A DNA stretch of 64,000 bases, from contig CAVXZE010000032.1 of NCBI GenBank assembly GCA_963766175.1, positions 116,095-180,094 on the forward strand, written 5' to 3'. A program made the translations under genes and the position numbers. The stretch is from CAVXZE01 sp963766175 (GTDB lineage: Bacteria; Myxococcota_A; UBA9160; UBA6930). Shown here piece by piece: positions 17,357 through 25,022 of the stretch; position 1 is the first letter of the stretch, and every line of letters begins with the position of its first letter. The notes under the pieces were generated by a model. The model searched no databases and had not been told where the DNA came from. It saw only the letters and a list, made by a program, of their open reading frames with translations.

Positions 17357-17410
17357 CCGACGCTACTCCCACTCACCCCCTTCGGTAGGCGTACTGGCCC
17401 CGACACGAAC

Positions 17411-17860
17411 CCCTTTCTCAGTCAGCTGTTCACGCTGCAGGGATGCGTCGGCTTGTGCACCGGGAGCGTGTCGGGAATCGGAAGACGAATGGCTCTTGCG
17501 CTCGCACAGGCGGGCGCCGATGTGGGGCTGGTCGATCGCGATTCGAGCGGGGGAGACCCGCAAGGCCGCTTCGACAGCGGTCAAGCCCGGTGGCGTCATC
17601 GTCCACATCGGTTTGATGGAGACCGGGGGTGGCCTGGACGTGAGGAAGCTCACCCTTCAGGAGATCACCCCGGTCGGCATCTACACCTACAGCAGGGTCG
17701 ACTCGGGCTGCGGTAAGAGCCCTCTCTTCGGGAGCCCTGGGAGCCTCGGACTGGGTCGAGACGCGCGCTCTCGCCGATGGCGCGCAGGCTTTCGCCGACC
17801 TCCAAGAGGGGAAGACGGCGGCGGCCAAGATCGTGCTTCGTCCGGGTCTCCCGGTGAGCG
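17411..17860 (+). pseudogene. Chimeric relic: SDR N-terminus joined to zinc-type (MDR) alcohol dehydrogenase C-terminus, frameshifted
   Basis: Three short stretches of protein-like sequence lie in different frames within 450 bases. Frame A (from about 17411) reads NPFLSQLFTLQG, CTGSVSGIGRR and LALAQAGADVGLVDRDS, an SDR N-terminus with its nucleotide-binding glycines. Frame B (about 17555-17705) reads KPGGVIVHIGLMETGGGLDV and RKLTLQEITPVGIYTYSR, from the C-terminal half of a zinc-type alcohol dehydrogenase. Frame C (about 17720-17855) reads ETRALADGAQAFADLQEGK and KIVLRPGL, the end of the same kind of protein. No single product is possible. A deletion joining two neighbouring dehydrogenase genes, followed by indels, is the simplest account. 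Confidence 0.75.
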
Positions 17861-17994
17861 GCTCTCCACTTCCCGGGAGAATCTGACCTGCCCGGAGATC
17901 TGGAATCGAGCTGAATGGCGCGGATTTCCTGGTATCGTTCTCGCCGCGCCCATGGAACCCCCTGGCCCAGCGGCCACCGACTCGAGGCTCCCCG

Positions 17995-19299
17995 ATGACT
18001 TCCGAAGATTCGAGCGCCAAACCCGGCGCAACCTCCATGGATGCCGTCAGCACCGCCTTCGCCGCCACCGTCTCCGGCGAGTTGAAGGAGGTCGCCGAGG
18101 GCGTCCATCTCCTGCCGGGCTTTGGCAACTGCACCTTCATCCTCGGCAAGACCGGCGCCGCCGTAGTCGACCCGGGGCTCTTCCAGAACGGCCCGCGAGT
18201 GGTGCGCGCCCTTCGCAGCTTGACGGACCTGCCCGTCCGTTACGTGATCTATACCCACGGCCACTACGACCATGCCTTCGGCACACCCGCCATCCTGGAG
18301 GAGGCGGCAGAACGCGGCATGGCGCCGCCCATCATTGTCGGGCACGTGAACGTGGCCAAGCGCTTCGATCGCTACAGGAAGACCACCGGCCACCTGGCCG
18401 AGACCTACACGATGCAGTTTGCCAGTTGGACGAGGGGCGGCGTGCTCGGCGGTGGCGACGGCGGAGACGTCGCCCGCAAGGCTGTCTACTGTCCCCCCAC
18501 CCTCTCCTACCAGGAGCGCATCGCCCTCAACCTGGACGACCTGACCTTGCACTGCCGGCATGGCCTCGGCGAGACCGACGACCACACCTGGGTGTGGATT
18601 CCCGAGCGCCGGACGATCGTGGGTGGCGACTTCATCGTCTCGTCGCTCCCCAATCCAGGTACACCCTTCCGCGTACAGCGGTACGTCCTCGAGTGGGCGG
18701 AGACCCTCGAGGAAATGGCGGGCCTCGAGCCCGCCGCCGTGGTGAGCGGCCACGGCGGAATCTTCCGCGGCCAGAAGGCCATGGACATGCTCGAGATCAC
18801 GACCGAAGCCTTGCGTTACCTCGAGGACGAGGTCGTGCGCCGGCTGAACGAGGGCCAGTGGTACGAGGAGATCCTCCACCAAGTGGAGCTGCCGGAGCAC
18901 CTGGCTCGCAGCCGCTTCCTACAGCCCATATACGGGTGCACGGCTTTCGCCGTGCACTCGATCCTGCGCCGTTACACCGGATGGTACCAGGGCAACCCTT
19001 CACATCTCTTCCCCAGTCCGAGCGCCGAGATCGCCCGCGAGGTCCTCGGCCTCGCGGGGGGCTCCGTCGCCGTGCTGGAGCGGGCGCGCGCCCTCGCGGC
19101 GCAGGCCGACCGCGGCGCGATCCAGCTCGCCCTTCACCTCCTGGACTTCGTGATCCAGGGCGAGGCCCCAGAAGCCGAGGAGGCCCGCGGCCTCAAGGCC
19201 CAGTACCTGGAAGCACGCGCTGAGCACGAGGACTCCTTCATCGCCCGCAACATCCTCTCGTCGGCCGCGGTCCTCGAAAGGCGCCGGGGCGACGCCTGA
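17995..19299 (+). CDS. Metallo-beta-lactamase-fold hydrolase with alkylsulfatase-like C-terminal region
   Basis: 434 residues. The MBL zinc motif THGHYDH is at residues 87-93 (His88, His90, Asp92, His93); further ligands are suggested by HGLGETDDHTWVWI, VGGDF and VVSGHGG. The C-terminal segment (LRRYTGWYQGNPSHLF and onward) resembles the dimerisation region of SdsA1-type alkylsulfatases and linear alkylsulfatase-like lactamases. Predicted to hydrolyse a sulfate ester or related bond. It has no signal peptide. It abuts the metallophosphoesterase gene (stop TGA followed directly by GTG), so they are translated together. A second MBL of the same architecture is encoded at 23609-24877 on the other strand. 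Confidence 0.85.
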   Translation: MTSEDSSAKPGATSMDAVSTAFAATVSGELKEVAEGVHLLPGFGNCTFILGKTGAAVVDPGLFQNGPRVVRALRSLTDLPVRYVIYTHGHYDHAFGTPAILEEAAERGMAPPIIVGHVNVAKRFDRYRKTTGHLAETYTMQFASWTRGGVLGGGDGGDVARKAVYCPPTLSYQERIALNLDDLTLHCRHGLGETDDHTWVWIPERRTIVGGDFIVSSLPNPGTPFRVQRYVLEWAETLEEMAGLEPAAVVSGHGGIFRGQKAMDMLEITTEALRYLEDEVVRRLNEGQWYEEILHQVELPEHLARSRFLQPIYGCTAFAVHSILRRYTGWYQGNPSHLFPSPSAEIAREVLGLAGGSVAVLERARALAAQADRGAIQLALHLLDFVIQGEAPEAEEARGLKAQYLEARAEHEDSFIARNILSSAAVLERRRGDA

Positions 19300-20286
19300 G
19301 TGCGGCAGGTCTTCTTACCGGCGCTGCTCGGCATCGCGTTGCTGTCGGGCTGCGCCGTGGGGCTGTCCGAGCTCTGGCAGATGCCGACGGACCCACACTT
19401 CAGCTTCGTCTCCTGGGCAGATTCCAAGGGCGGCTATCAAGTTCTGTCCGGACTCTCCGACCAGGCCACCCAGCTCAGTCCCGCCTTCACCATCTATCCA
19501 GGCGATCTGTTGCCCAGGGGTTTCACCCAAGACGCCATGAACCGCTGGAAGGAAGCCATGGACGGGGGGAACACCGGGGACACCTCACCCAACGGCATGT
19601 TCGATATCGCCTTCCCCGTTCGCGGAAACCACGATCGAGGCGACGCCTTGGGCTGGCAAGCCTATTTCGACTTCCAGGCGACTGCCGATCAGATTGGCGC
19701 GACCCATTTCATCAACATGCCAGGCCAGGAAGATCTGACCTATTCCTTTGACTACGAGAACGCTCACTTCATCGGCGTAGATGTCCCTGGCGGCGCCTCC
19801 AGAATCACCGGCACCCAGATCCAATGGATCGACGCTGACCTTGCCGACGCAGAGGCACGCGGGCTGACCCACGCCTTCATCTATTTCCATGGGCCCATCT
19901 ACTGCGTGGATGGGCACTGCCCCTGCACCGGGACAGTCTGTCCCATCAACCCTCGAGTGCAGGAGCTGATCGTGATTCTGAATCACCATCCGATCGTCTC
20001 GGCCACCTTCCACGGCCACGAGCACACCCACGCCTACACCTACATCGATGAAACCCGAATCCCTCCGCATGGCACCTTCGAAGGTGTGATGCGTCCGTTT
20101 CATCAATTCGTCGCCGGCTCTGCCGGTGTGAGGACGAAGGTCTGCAAGGCCAACCGTTGCGACTACAACATGCCAGAGTCCGGATTCGTGACCGTGGACG
20201 TAAAGGGCCCGCGTGTCACGGTTACCTTCTACCAGTTGGGCAGCATGGACCCGGTGAACACGATTCGATTCGTCAAGGGACGCTGA
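19300..20286 (+). CDS. Calcineurin-like metallophosphoesterase lipoprotein
   Basis: 328 residues. The GTG start lies immediately after the MBL stop. The N-terminus is a lipoprotein signal with lipobox LLSGC (Cys18), so it is probably anchored at the cell envelope. Metal-site motifs of the calcineurin-like fold are YPGDLLP, RGNHDR near residue 110, and FHGHEHTH near 240. A loop rich in cysteines (YCVDGHCPCTGTVC) is unusual and may form disulfides. Predicted to hydrolyse phosphomonoesters or diesters outside the cytoplasm. It stands between the MBL hydrolase and an FAD oxidoreductase in a tightly spaced three-gene operon. Confidence 0.83.
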   Translation: MRQVFLPALLGIALLSGCAVGLSELWQMPTDPHFSFVSWADSKGGYQVLSGLSDQATQLSPAFTIYPGDLLPRGFTQDAMNRWKEAMDGGNTGDTSPNGMFDIAFPVRGNHDRGDALGWQAYFDFQATADQIGATHFINMPGQEDLTYSFDYENAHFIGVDVPGGASRITGTQIQWIDADLADAEARGLTHAFIYFHGPIYCVDGHCPCTGTVCPINPRVQELIVILNHHPIVSATFHGHEHTHAYTYIDETRIPPHGTFEGVMRPFHQFVAGSAGVRTKVCKANRCDYNMPESGFVTVDVKGPRVTVTFYQLGSMDPVNTIRFVKGR

Positions 20287-20289
20287 AAC

Positions 20290-21633
20290 ATGAAGGAGAT
20301 CAGGGAACCCTCCCGAACCATACCCGTGATGGCCGAGACCGATGTCCTGGTCGTCGGCAGCGGCCCGGCCGGTCTCTCAGCCGCGCTGGCGTCCGCACGG
20401 GAGGGCGTGGATACCATGCTCGTCGAGCGTTACGGCTGCTTCGGCGGAAACATCACCCAGGCGATGGTGGGCACCATTGCCTGGTACCGACACGCCCAGA
20501 CCGTGGAGGCGAGGGGGATCGGCGTAGAGTTCGAGACGAGAGCCGCGGAGATGGGAGGGACTCTCAAGGACCATGACAGCGGCGGGCATCTCCTGGATTC
20601 CGATATGTTCAAGTACGTGGCCGACACGCTGGTGCAGGAGGCCAGTGTCACTCCCATTCTCCACTGTCACACAGTCGATACGATCATGGACGGCGACACC
20701 ATGACGGGCGTCGTTACGGAAAGTAAGTCCGGGAGACAGGCCATCCTTGCGAAGCGCGTAATCGACGCCACAGGAGACGCCGATCTCGCCTTCCATGCGG
20801 GTATTCCCTACCGCAAGGGACCGAAAGAGCAGCTGATGGGCGCCACGACCACCTTCTCCTGCAGTGGCGTCGATGTGACGGAGTTTCTCGAGTACGTGAC
20901 GAAACACCCCTCTCGGTTGGCGGACTGGGCGACCACCACCTCGGGCAAGGAAGACGACCTCTTCTCTACTTGGATCACAGAGCCGTTCACGAAGGCCAAG
21001 GAGGCCGGTGAGATGCCCGCGGATGCGGTCATCCTGGGTTACTGGGGCGGCCTGACCGAAGCCGGAGAGGCCACGAACATCAACGTGGCTCATTCCCTCG
21101 GCATCGACTCGACGGACGTCTGGGACCTCACCAGGGCAGAGATCGAGGGGCGCCAGAAGGTCATCTGGGCTCTCGAGGCGCTCCGGAAGTACACGCCCGG
21201 CTTCCAGAACGCCAGACTCCGATCATTCAACTCATCGCTGGGGACGAGGGAATCGAGAAAGATCTTCGGGGAGTACATCCTCACCGAACAGGACGTGAAG
21301 AAGCAAGCTCGCTTCGACGACGCGATCGGGATCTGTCCCGAATTCCTCGACGCCTACGGCGTCGTCATCATGCCCACCACCGGGCGCTACTTCCAGTTCC
21401 CCTATCGCAGCCTGCTACCGCAGAAAGTGGAGAACCTTCTCGTTGCGGGCCGCTGCGTCTCTGCGGATCGAATCGCATTTGCCGCTACGCGTCAGATGAT
21501 GTGCTGCTCGGTCACCGGACAGGGCGCGGGGGTCGCTGCAGCAGTCTCCGTCAAGGAGAGTGCCACTTGCAGGCAGGTCGACATCACTGAGGTACAGAAA
21601 GCGCTCCAGAAACAGGGGGTCCGTACCCGGTAG
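20290..21633 (+). CDS. FAD-dependent oxidoreductase
   Basis: 447-residue flavoprotein starting 3 bases after the metallophosphoesterase stop. A Rossmann FAD site VLVVGSGPAGLSAALASA lies near residues 18-36, followed by LVERYGCFGGN, the common start of the FAD_oxidored family. VIDATGDADLAFHAGI is the second nucleotide-contact motif, and LLVAGRCVSADRIAF the late FAD-binding motif. No signal peptide or iron-sulfur motif is present. Substrate unknown; the operon with an MBL hydrolase and a phosphoesterase suggests stepwise breakdown of a substituted organic compound. Confidence 0.85.
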   Translation: MKEIREPSRTIPVMAETDVLVVGSGPAGLSAALASAREGVDTMLVERYGCFGGNITQAMVGTIAWYRHAQTVEARGIGVEFETRAAEMGGTLKDHDSGGHLLDSDMFKYVADTLVQEASVTPILHCHTVDTIMDGDTMTGVVTESKSGRQAILAKRVIDATGDADLAFHAGIPYRKGPKEQLMGATTTFSCSGVDVTEFLEYVTKHPSRLADWATTTSGKEDDLFSTWITEPFTKAKEAGEMPADAVILGYWGGLTEAGEATNINVAHSLGIDSTDVWDLTRAEIEGRQKVIWALEALRKYTPGFQNARLRSFNSSLGTRESRKIFGEYILTEQDVKKQARFDDAIGICPEFLDAYGVVIMPTTGRYFQFPYRSLLPQKVENLLVAGRCVSADRIAFAATRQMMCCSVTGQGAGVAAAVSVKESATCRQVDITEVQKALQKQGVRTR

Positions 21634-21662
21634 CTGCGCTGGAAGCCTCCGCGCGTGCCGCG

Positions 21663-22247
21663 TCATGACATGAAGAGGTAACGGTAGAGATCGTTGTAGA
21701 GAAAGAAGTAGCTGACGCCGCCGTCGTGATTGGTGAACACTGCCATCAGCACCATGATGGCGATCGCCAGAACCGGGAGACACGTCAGCACGCGAACCTC
21801 GACGTTGCCTCTCCGCTTCTCGATGAGCCGGCCCCCGATTTCGCAGATCCCCATCTGTCCGAATGCCATCAACACGATGTTGAAATGGATCGGAAACAAG
21901 AGAAAGAACAGTGACTGCCCGACCGAGAAGAAGGCAGCCATTCGGACGACTTCCTTCGCGCACCAAAAGAGCGTCGGAGCCAAGGCTCCCACCACCCGTT
22001 CAGCCGGCCGGGCCCCTCGCCTCGCCAACCAGGGATAGATCAACAGGACGTTGAACATGAGGTAGGCACCGTACAGGGCGCCCACCAGGTCGGTCAGCAG
22101 CCAGTGAACGCATCGGTTCTCGATGTACCAGGATGCATAGTAGGTCCTGAACAGGACCAGGAAGACACCGAGGCCGATGCTCGTCGGAATCACGAAGCGT
22201 CTGAAGAAGGACGGCTCGGAGGATGCCCGGACTGCTGCCCGCGTCAC
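21663..22247 (-). CDS. Membrane protein of unknown function
   Basis: 194 residues with about four to five hydrophobic helices (for example VIPTSIGLGVFLVLF, LVGALYGAYLMFNVLLIY, SLFFLLFPIHFNIVLMAFG and LPVLAIAIMVLMAVF). GTG 22247 overlaps the sulfatase stop as GTGA, a classic coupled arrangement, and is preferred over the longer frame running inside the sulfatase gene. No family was recognised. Its coupling to the sulfatase and MBL genes suggests a membrane role in the same process. It converges on the FAD oxidoreductase gene with 29 bases between stops. Confidence 0.75.
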   Translation of the reverse strand: MTRAAVRASSEPSFFRRFVIPTSIGLGVFLVLFRTYYASWYIENRCVHWLLTDLVGALYGAYLMFNVLLIYPWLARRGARPAERVVGALAPTLFWCAKEVVRMAAFFSVGQSLFFLLFPIHFNIVLMAFGQMGICEIGGRLIEKRRGNVEVRVLTCLPVLAIAIMVLMAVFTNHDGGVSYFFLYNDLYRYLFMS

Positions 22248-23605
22248 CGGCGCTCTCCTCGCTCGAGCCGGCTCAGGGCCTCCTTCAACGCCGGCAGCAA
22301 TGTCTGTCCTTCCGGGGTCCGGTAGAGGTTCGTCATCTCCTTCGGGTCGGCGACCAGGTCGAAGAGTTCGGCCGGTCTCCTTCCTTCGTACTCGACGTAC
22401 TTGTGGCGGTCGGTTCGGACGGCCCTTGTCTCCGGTACGGCGTACGGATAGTCCATGAAGTACTCGTACATCCACGCCGTGCGCCCCGGGGCCCGCGCAT
22501 CTCGCAGGATCGGAACGAAGCTCTCGCCGTCCATGAACTGCGGGGCATCCAGCCCGGCCAGATCCAGCAGTGACGGAGCCAGGTCGATGTTCAATACCAT
22601 CTGACTCGCCCGGCGTCCGGGATCACTGATCGTCCGCGGGTGCCTTACGATGAAGGGAATCCGAATCGATTCCTCGTAGGGCCATCGCTTGTCGGTCAGA
22701 TGGTGTTCTCCCCAGAAGAACCCGTTGTCTCCGGCGTAGACGACCACCGTATTGTCCGCCAGACCGAGTTCGTCCAGTCTGTCCAGCACACGCCCGATCT
22801 GCTGATCCATCGCGAAAAGACACTCGAGGTAGTCCCTGTACAGTGAACTCAGGGGTTTGGGATAGAAATTGCCATCGGTCAGTCCCACCCAGTTGTCGGC
22901 TTCTCTCGGTAGATTCAGCTCTGCCTCATCGTAGAGATGGTCGAGTTCCTTGGGAGGAAAGAACTGAAGGTGAACCGCCTTGTGGGACAGAACCAGGCAG
23001 AAGGGTGTGTTCCTGTCTTGATCCAGGAACTCCAGGGCGTAGTCGGTCAATTCCTCGCTGATGTACTCCTTCCTGGAAGGCACTTCCTTCCCGTCCACGA
23101 CCAGCGGGCAGTTGAAGTACCGGCCCTGACCCCCGTCGACGGTAAACGTGACGAAACGGTCCAATCCCCGCAATCTCGGGAACTCTCCCGGCATGTGCCA
23201 CTTGCCGACGAAACCGGTTTCGTATCCCGCCTGATGGAGCGCCTCGAGAAACGTCACCTGCGCATTGTTCCAGGGCGTCATGTTGTTCTTGACGCCGTGG
23301 GAATGGGCGTACATTCCAGTGAGAAAGCTGGCCCGCGACGGGCTGCAGAGCGACGTGGTGCAGAAGGCATTTTCGAAGAGCACGCCTTCCCGGGCCAATC
23401 GGTCGAGACTTGGGGTCTTCACCACGGGATGGCCGAGTTGACTCAGGGCATCCCAACGGTGGTCGTCCGAGAGAATGAACAGGATGTTCGGACGCGTCTC
23501 TCCACCAATCCCGGGGGCCGGGGAATTCCTTCCCAGCAATCCGAGGGAGAGCAGACCCGTGCCGAGGTCGATGATCGCCTGTCGCCGCGTCCTCTCTCGG
23601 TTCAA
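22244..23605 (-). CDS. Type I sulfatase (formylglycine-dependent, arylsulfatase/iduronate-sulfatase-like)
   Basis: 453 residues of the alkaline phosphatase superfamily. The sulfatase signature CSPSR (Cys87 to Arg91) supplies the cysteine that is converted to formylglycine; LFILSDDHRWD gives metal-binding Asp residues, and GDNGFFWGEHH is the late metal site. The N-terminus (RERTRRQAIIDLGTGLLSLG) resembles a Tat-type signal, so the enzyme may be exported folded. It overlaps the membrane protein gene by 4 bases and follows the MBL hydrolase gene by 3, forming a three-gene operon. No formylglycine-generating enzyme or anaerobic sulfatase-maturing enzyme gene is visible in the window. Confidence 0.9.
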   Translation of the reverse strand: MNRERTRRQAIIDLGTGLLSLGLLGRNSPAPGIGGETRPNILFILSDDHRWDALSQLGHPVVKTPSLDRLAREGVLFENAFCTTSLCSPSRASFLTGMYAHSHGVKNNMTPWNNAQVTFLEALHQAGYETGFVGKWHMPGEFPRLRGLDRFVTFTVDGGQGRYFNCPLVVDGKEVPSRKEYISEELTDYALEFLDQDRNTPFCLVLSHKAVHLQFFPPKELDHLYDEAELNLPREADNWVGLTDGNFYPKPLSSLYRDYLECLFAMDQQIGRVLDRLDELGLADNTVVVYAGDNGFFWGEHHLTDKRWPYEESIRIPFIVRHPRTISDPGRRASQMVLNIDLAPSLLDLAGLDAPQFMDGESFVPILRDARAPGRTAWMYEYFMDYPYAVPETRAVRTDRHKYVEYEGRRPAELFDLVADPKEMTNLYRTPEGQTLLPALKEALSRLERGERR

Positions 23606-23608
23606 GCC

Positions 23609-24877
23609 CTACCCCTTCTTCTGCGACTCGCTGGCGGCAGCGCCAAAGATGCCTCGCGACATCAAAGAGCCCTCCCGGTCTCTGCGCCTTGCGTAGATCT
23701 CTGCCCGAGCCCCGTGAGCCCTCCGATTGTCGGGCTCCGCCAGCACCGCCATCTCGATCAGGTGACAGGCGAGGCGAAACTCTTCCGCCTGGGCCAGCGC
23801 CTCGGCACGCCCGACGAGGACGTCGACGCCGCCGCTCAGGCTCGCCATCTCGGCTGCGACGGCCGCGTCGGGTGCCGGCTTGAGTCGCGACGGGTTGCCA
23901 TCGTACCAGCCCCCGTAGAGACGCCAGATGTTGTGGATGATGAACTCCGGCTCGTCGTAGACCGCGCGCAGGTAAGGCTTGGCCATGACTTCTCCTGGCA
24001 GCTTCAGCGAATGGAGGATGGAGTCCAGCCGCTCCCCTGCATTCATCATCTCGAGAGTGCCGTTCACGAGTGTCTCCAGGGCGCTGACGGTGTCGTCCAG
24101 TATCATGCGGATGCGATCCACACCGCCCACGGGAAATCCGTGGGCGGGCACGAGAAGCTCGGCCCCCATGCCGGACATCTCGCGCAGGGCCATGGCCCAT
24201 TCGCGGGGGTAGCGCTGGACCTTCTGCGGATTGCCCGCGTTCGGGAAGTTCCACATGAACAGATCACCGGTCAAGATCATCTTTCGTTCGGGGAGCCATG
24301 CCCAGACATGGTCATCGGTCTCTCCCTTGGCGTGCCGCAGATCCATCCGCACGCCCCCCACACTCAAGCCCAGACGGTCGCCGAAGGTGACATCGGGCGC
24401 CGGAGTCCCCGCGGGTAGGAACCGGTCGGTGCCTCCGATGCTCATGTTCCTCGCCTCGCCAAATTGCCGTGCATTGACGATCGAGTTGTAGCCAGCGGTC
24501 AAGTTGTATCGGTCGAAACGCGGAGGCAGATTCTCGTGCCCGACGAACCGCGGTGCCCGATGACCCAGTTCCCCCGCGCTGGCCACGAAGGCTGCGGCTC
24601 CACCCACGTGATCGAGGTGTCCGTGTGTGTAGAGGATCGTGTGAAATGAATCCTGGCTCCACTCCCGCAAGCGCTGCACGACCGCTCCACCGGTCCTGGC
24701 GCCGCTCGTATCCGAGACGATCAGACCTTCTTCCGTCGTCAAGGCGATCGCGTTGGAGAACGACTCCACCACCACCACGCCATCGGCGATCTCACTGAGC
24801 TCCTGGTTGACGCGAACGGGAAAGATGGGCGCTCCTTCGTCGATGATCTGGGTGGATAGAGAAACGAGGTCGGCCAT
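23609..24877 (-). CDS. Metallo-beta-lactamase-fold hydrolase with alkylsulfatase-like C-terminal region, second copy
   Basis: 422 residues. ATG 24877 (MADLVSL) is preceded by AAGGA at a suitable distance; the longer frame is unlikely. The zinc motif THGHLDH is at residues 84-90, followed by HAKGETDDHVWAWL, LTGDLF and PAHGFPVGG. The C-terminal region YGGWYDGNPSRLKPAP is the alkylsulfatase dimerisation-type segment also seen in the 17995-19299 protein, with about 65 further residues of helical repeat-like sequence (LACHLIEMAVLAEPDNRRA). It heads the operon with the sulfatase and membrane protein. Likely a soluble sulfate- or other ester hydrolase; exact substrate unknown. Confidence 0.85.
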   Translation of the reverse strand: MADLVSLSTQIIDEGAPIFPVRVNQELSEIADGVVVVESFSNAIALTTEEGLIVSDTSGARTGGAVVQRLREWSQDSFHTILYTHGHLDHVGGAAAFVASAGELGHRAPRFVGHENLPPRFDRYNLTAGYNSIVNARQFGEARNMSIGGTDRFLPAGTPAPDVTFGDRLGLSVGGVRMDLRHAKGETDDHVWAWLPERKMILTGDLFMWNFPNAGNPQKVQRYPREWAMALREMSGMGAELLVPAHGFPVGGVDRIRMILDDTVSALETLVNGTLEMMNAGERLDSILHSLKLPGEVMAKPYLRAVYDEPEFIIHNIWRLYGGWYDGNPSRLKPAPDAAVAAEMASLSGGVDVLVGRAEALAQAEEFRLACHLIEMAVLAEPDNRRAHGARAEIYARRRDREGSLMSRGIFGAAASESQKKG

Positions 24878-25022
24878 TGCGGAGTCCTTCTGCTGGTGGA
24901 TTGGCCCGTCCCCGGACGAGATGGACGGAGCCTGCATGCTACATGAACTCGGCGGGCGATGGGCGACCTGGAGGCCCGCCGGGGACGCACCCAGCGTTGA
25001 CGGGTTCGGAGTGTCACCCTAT

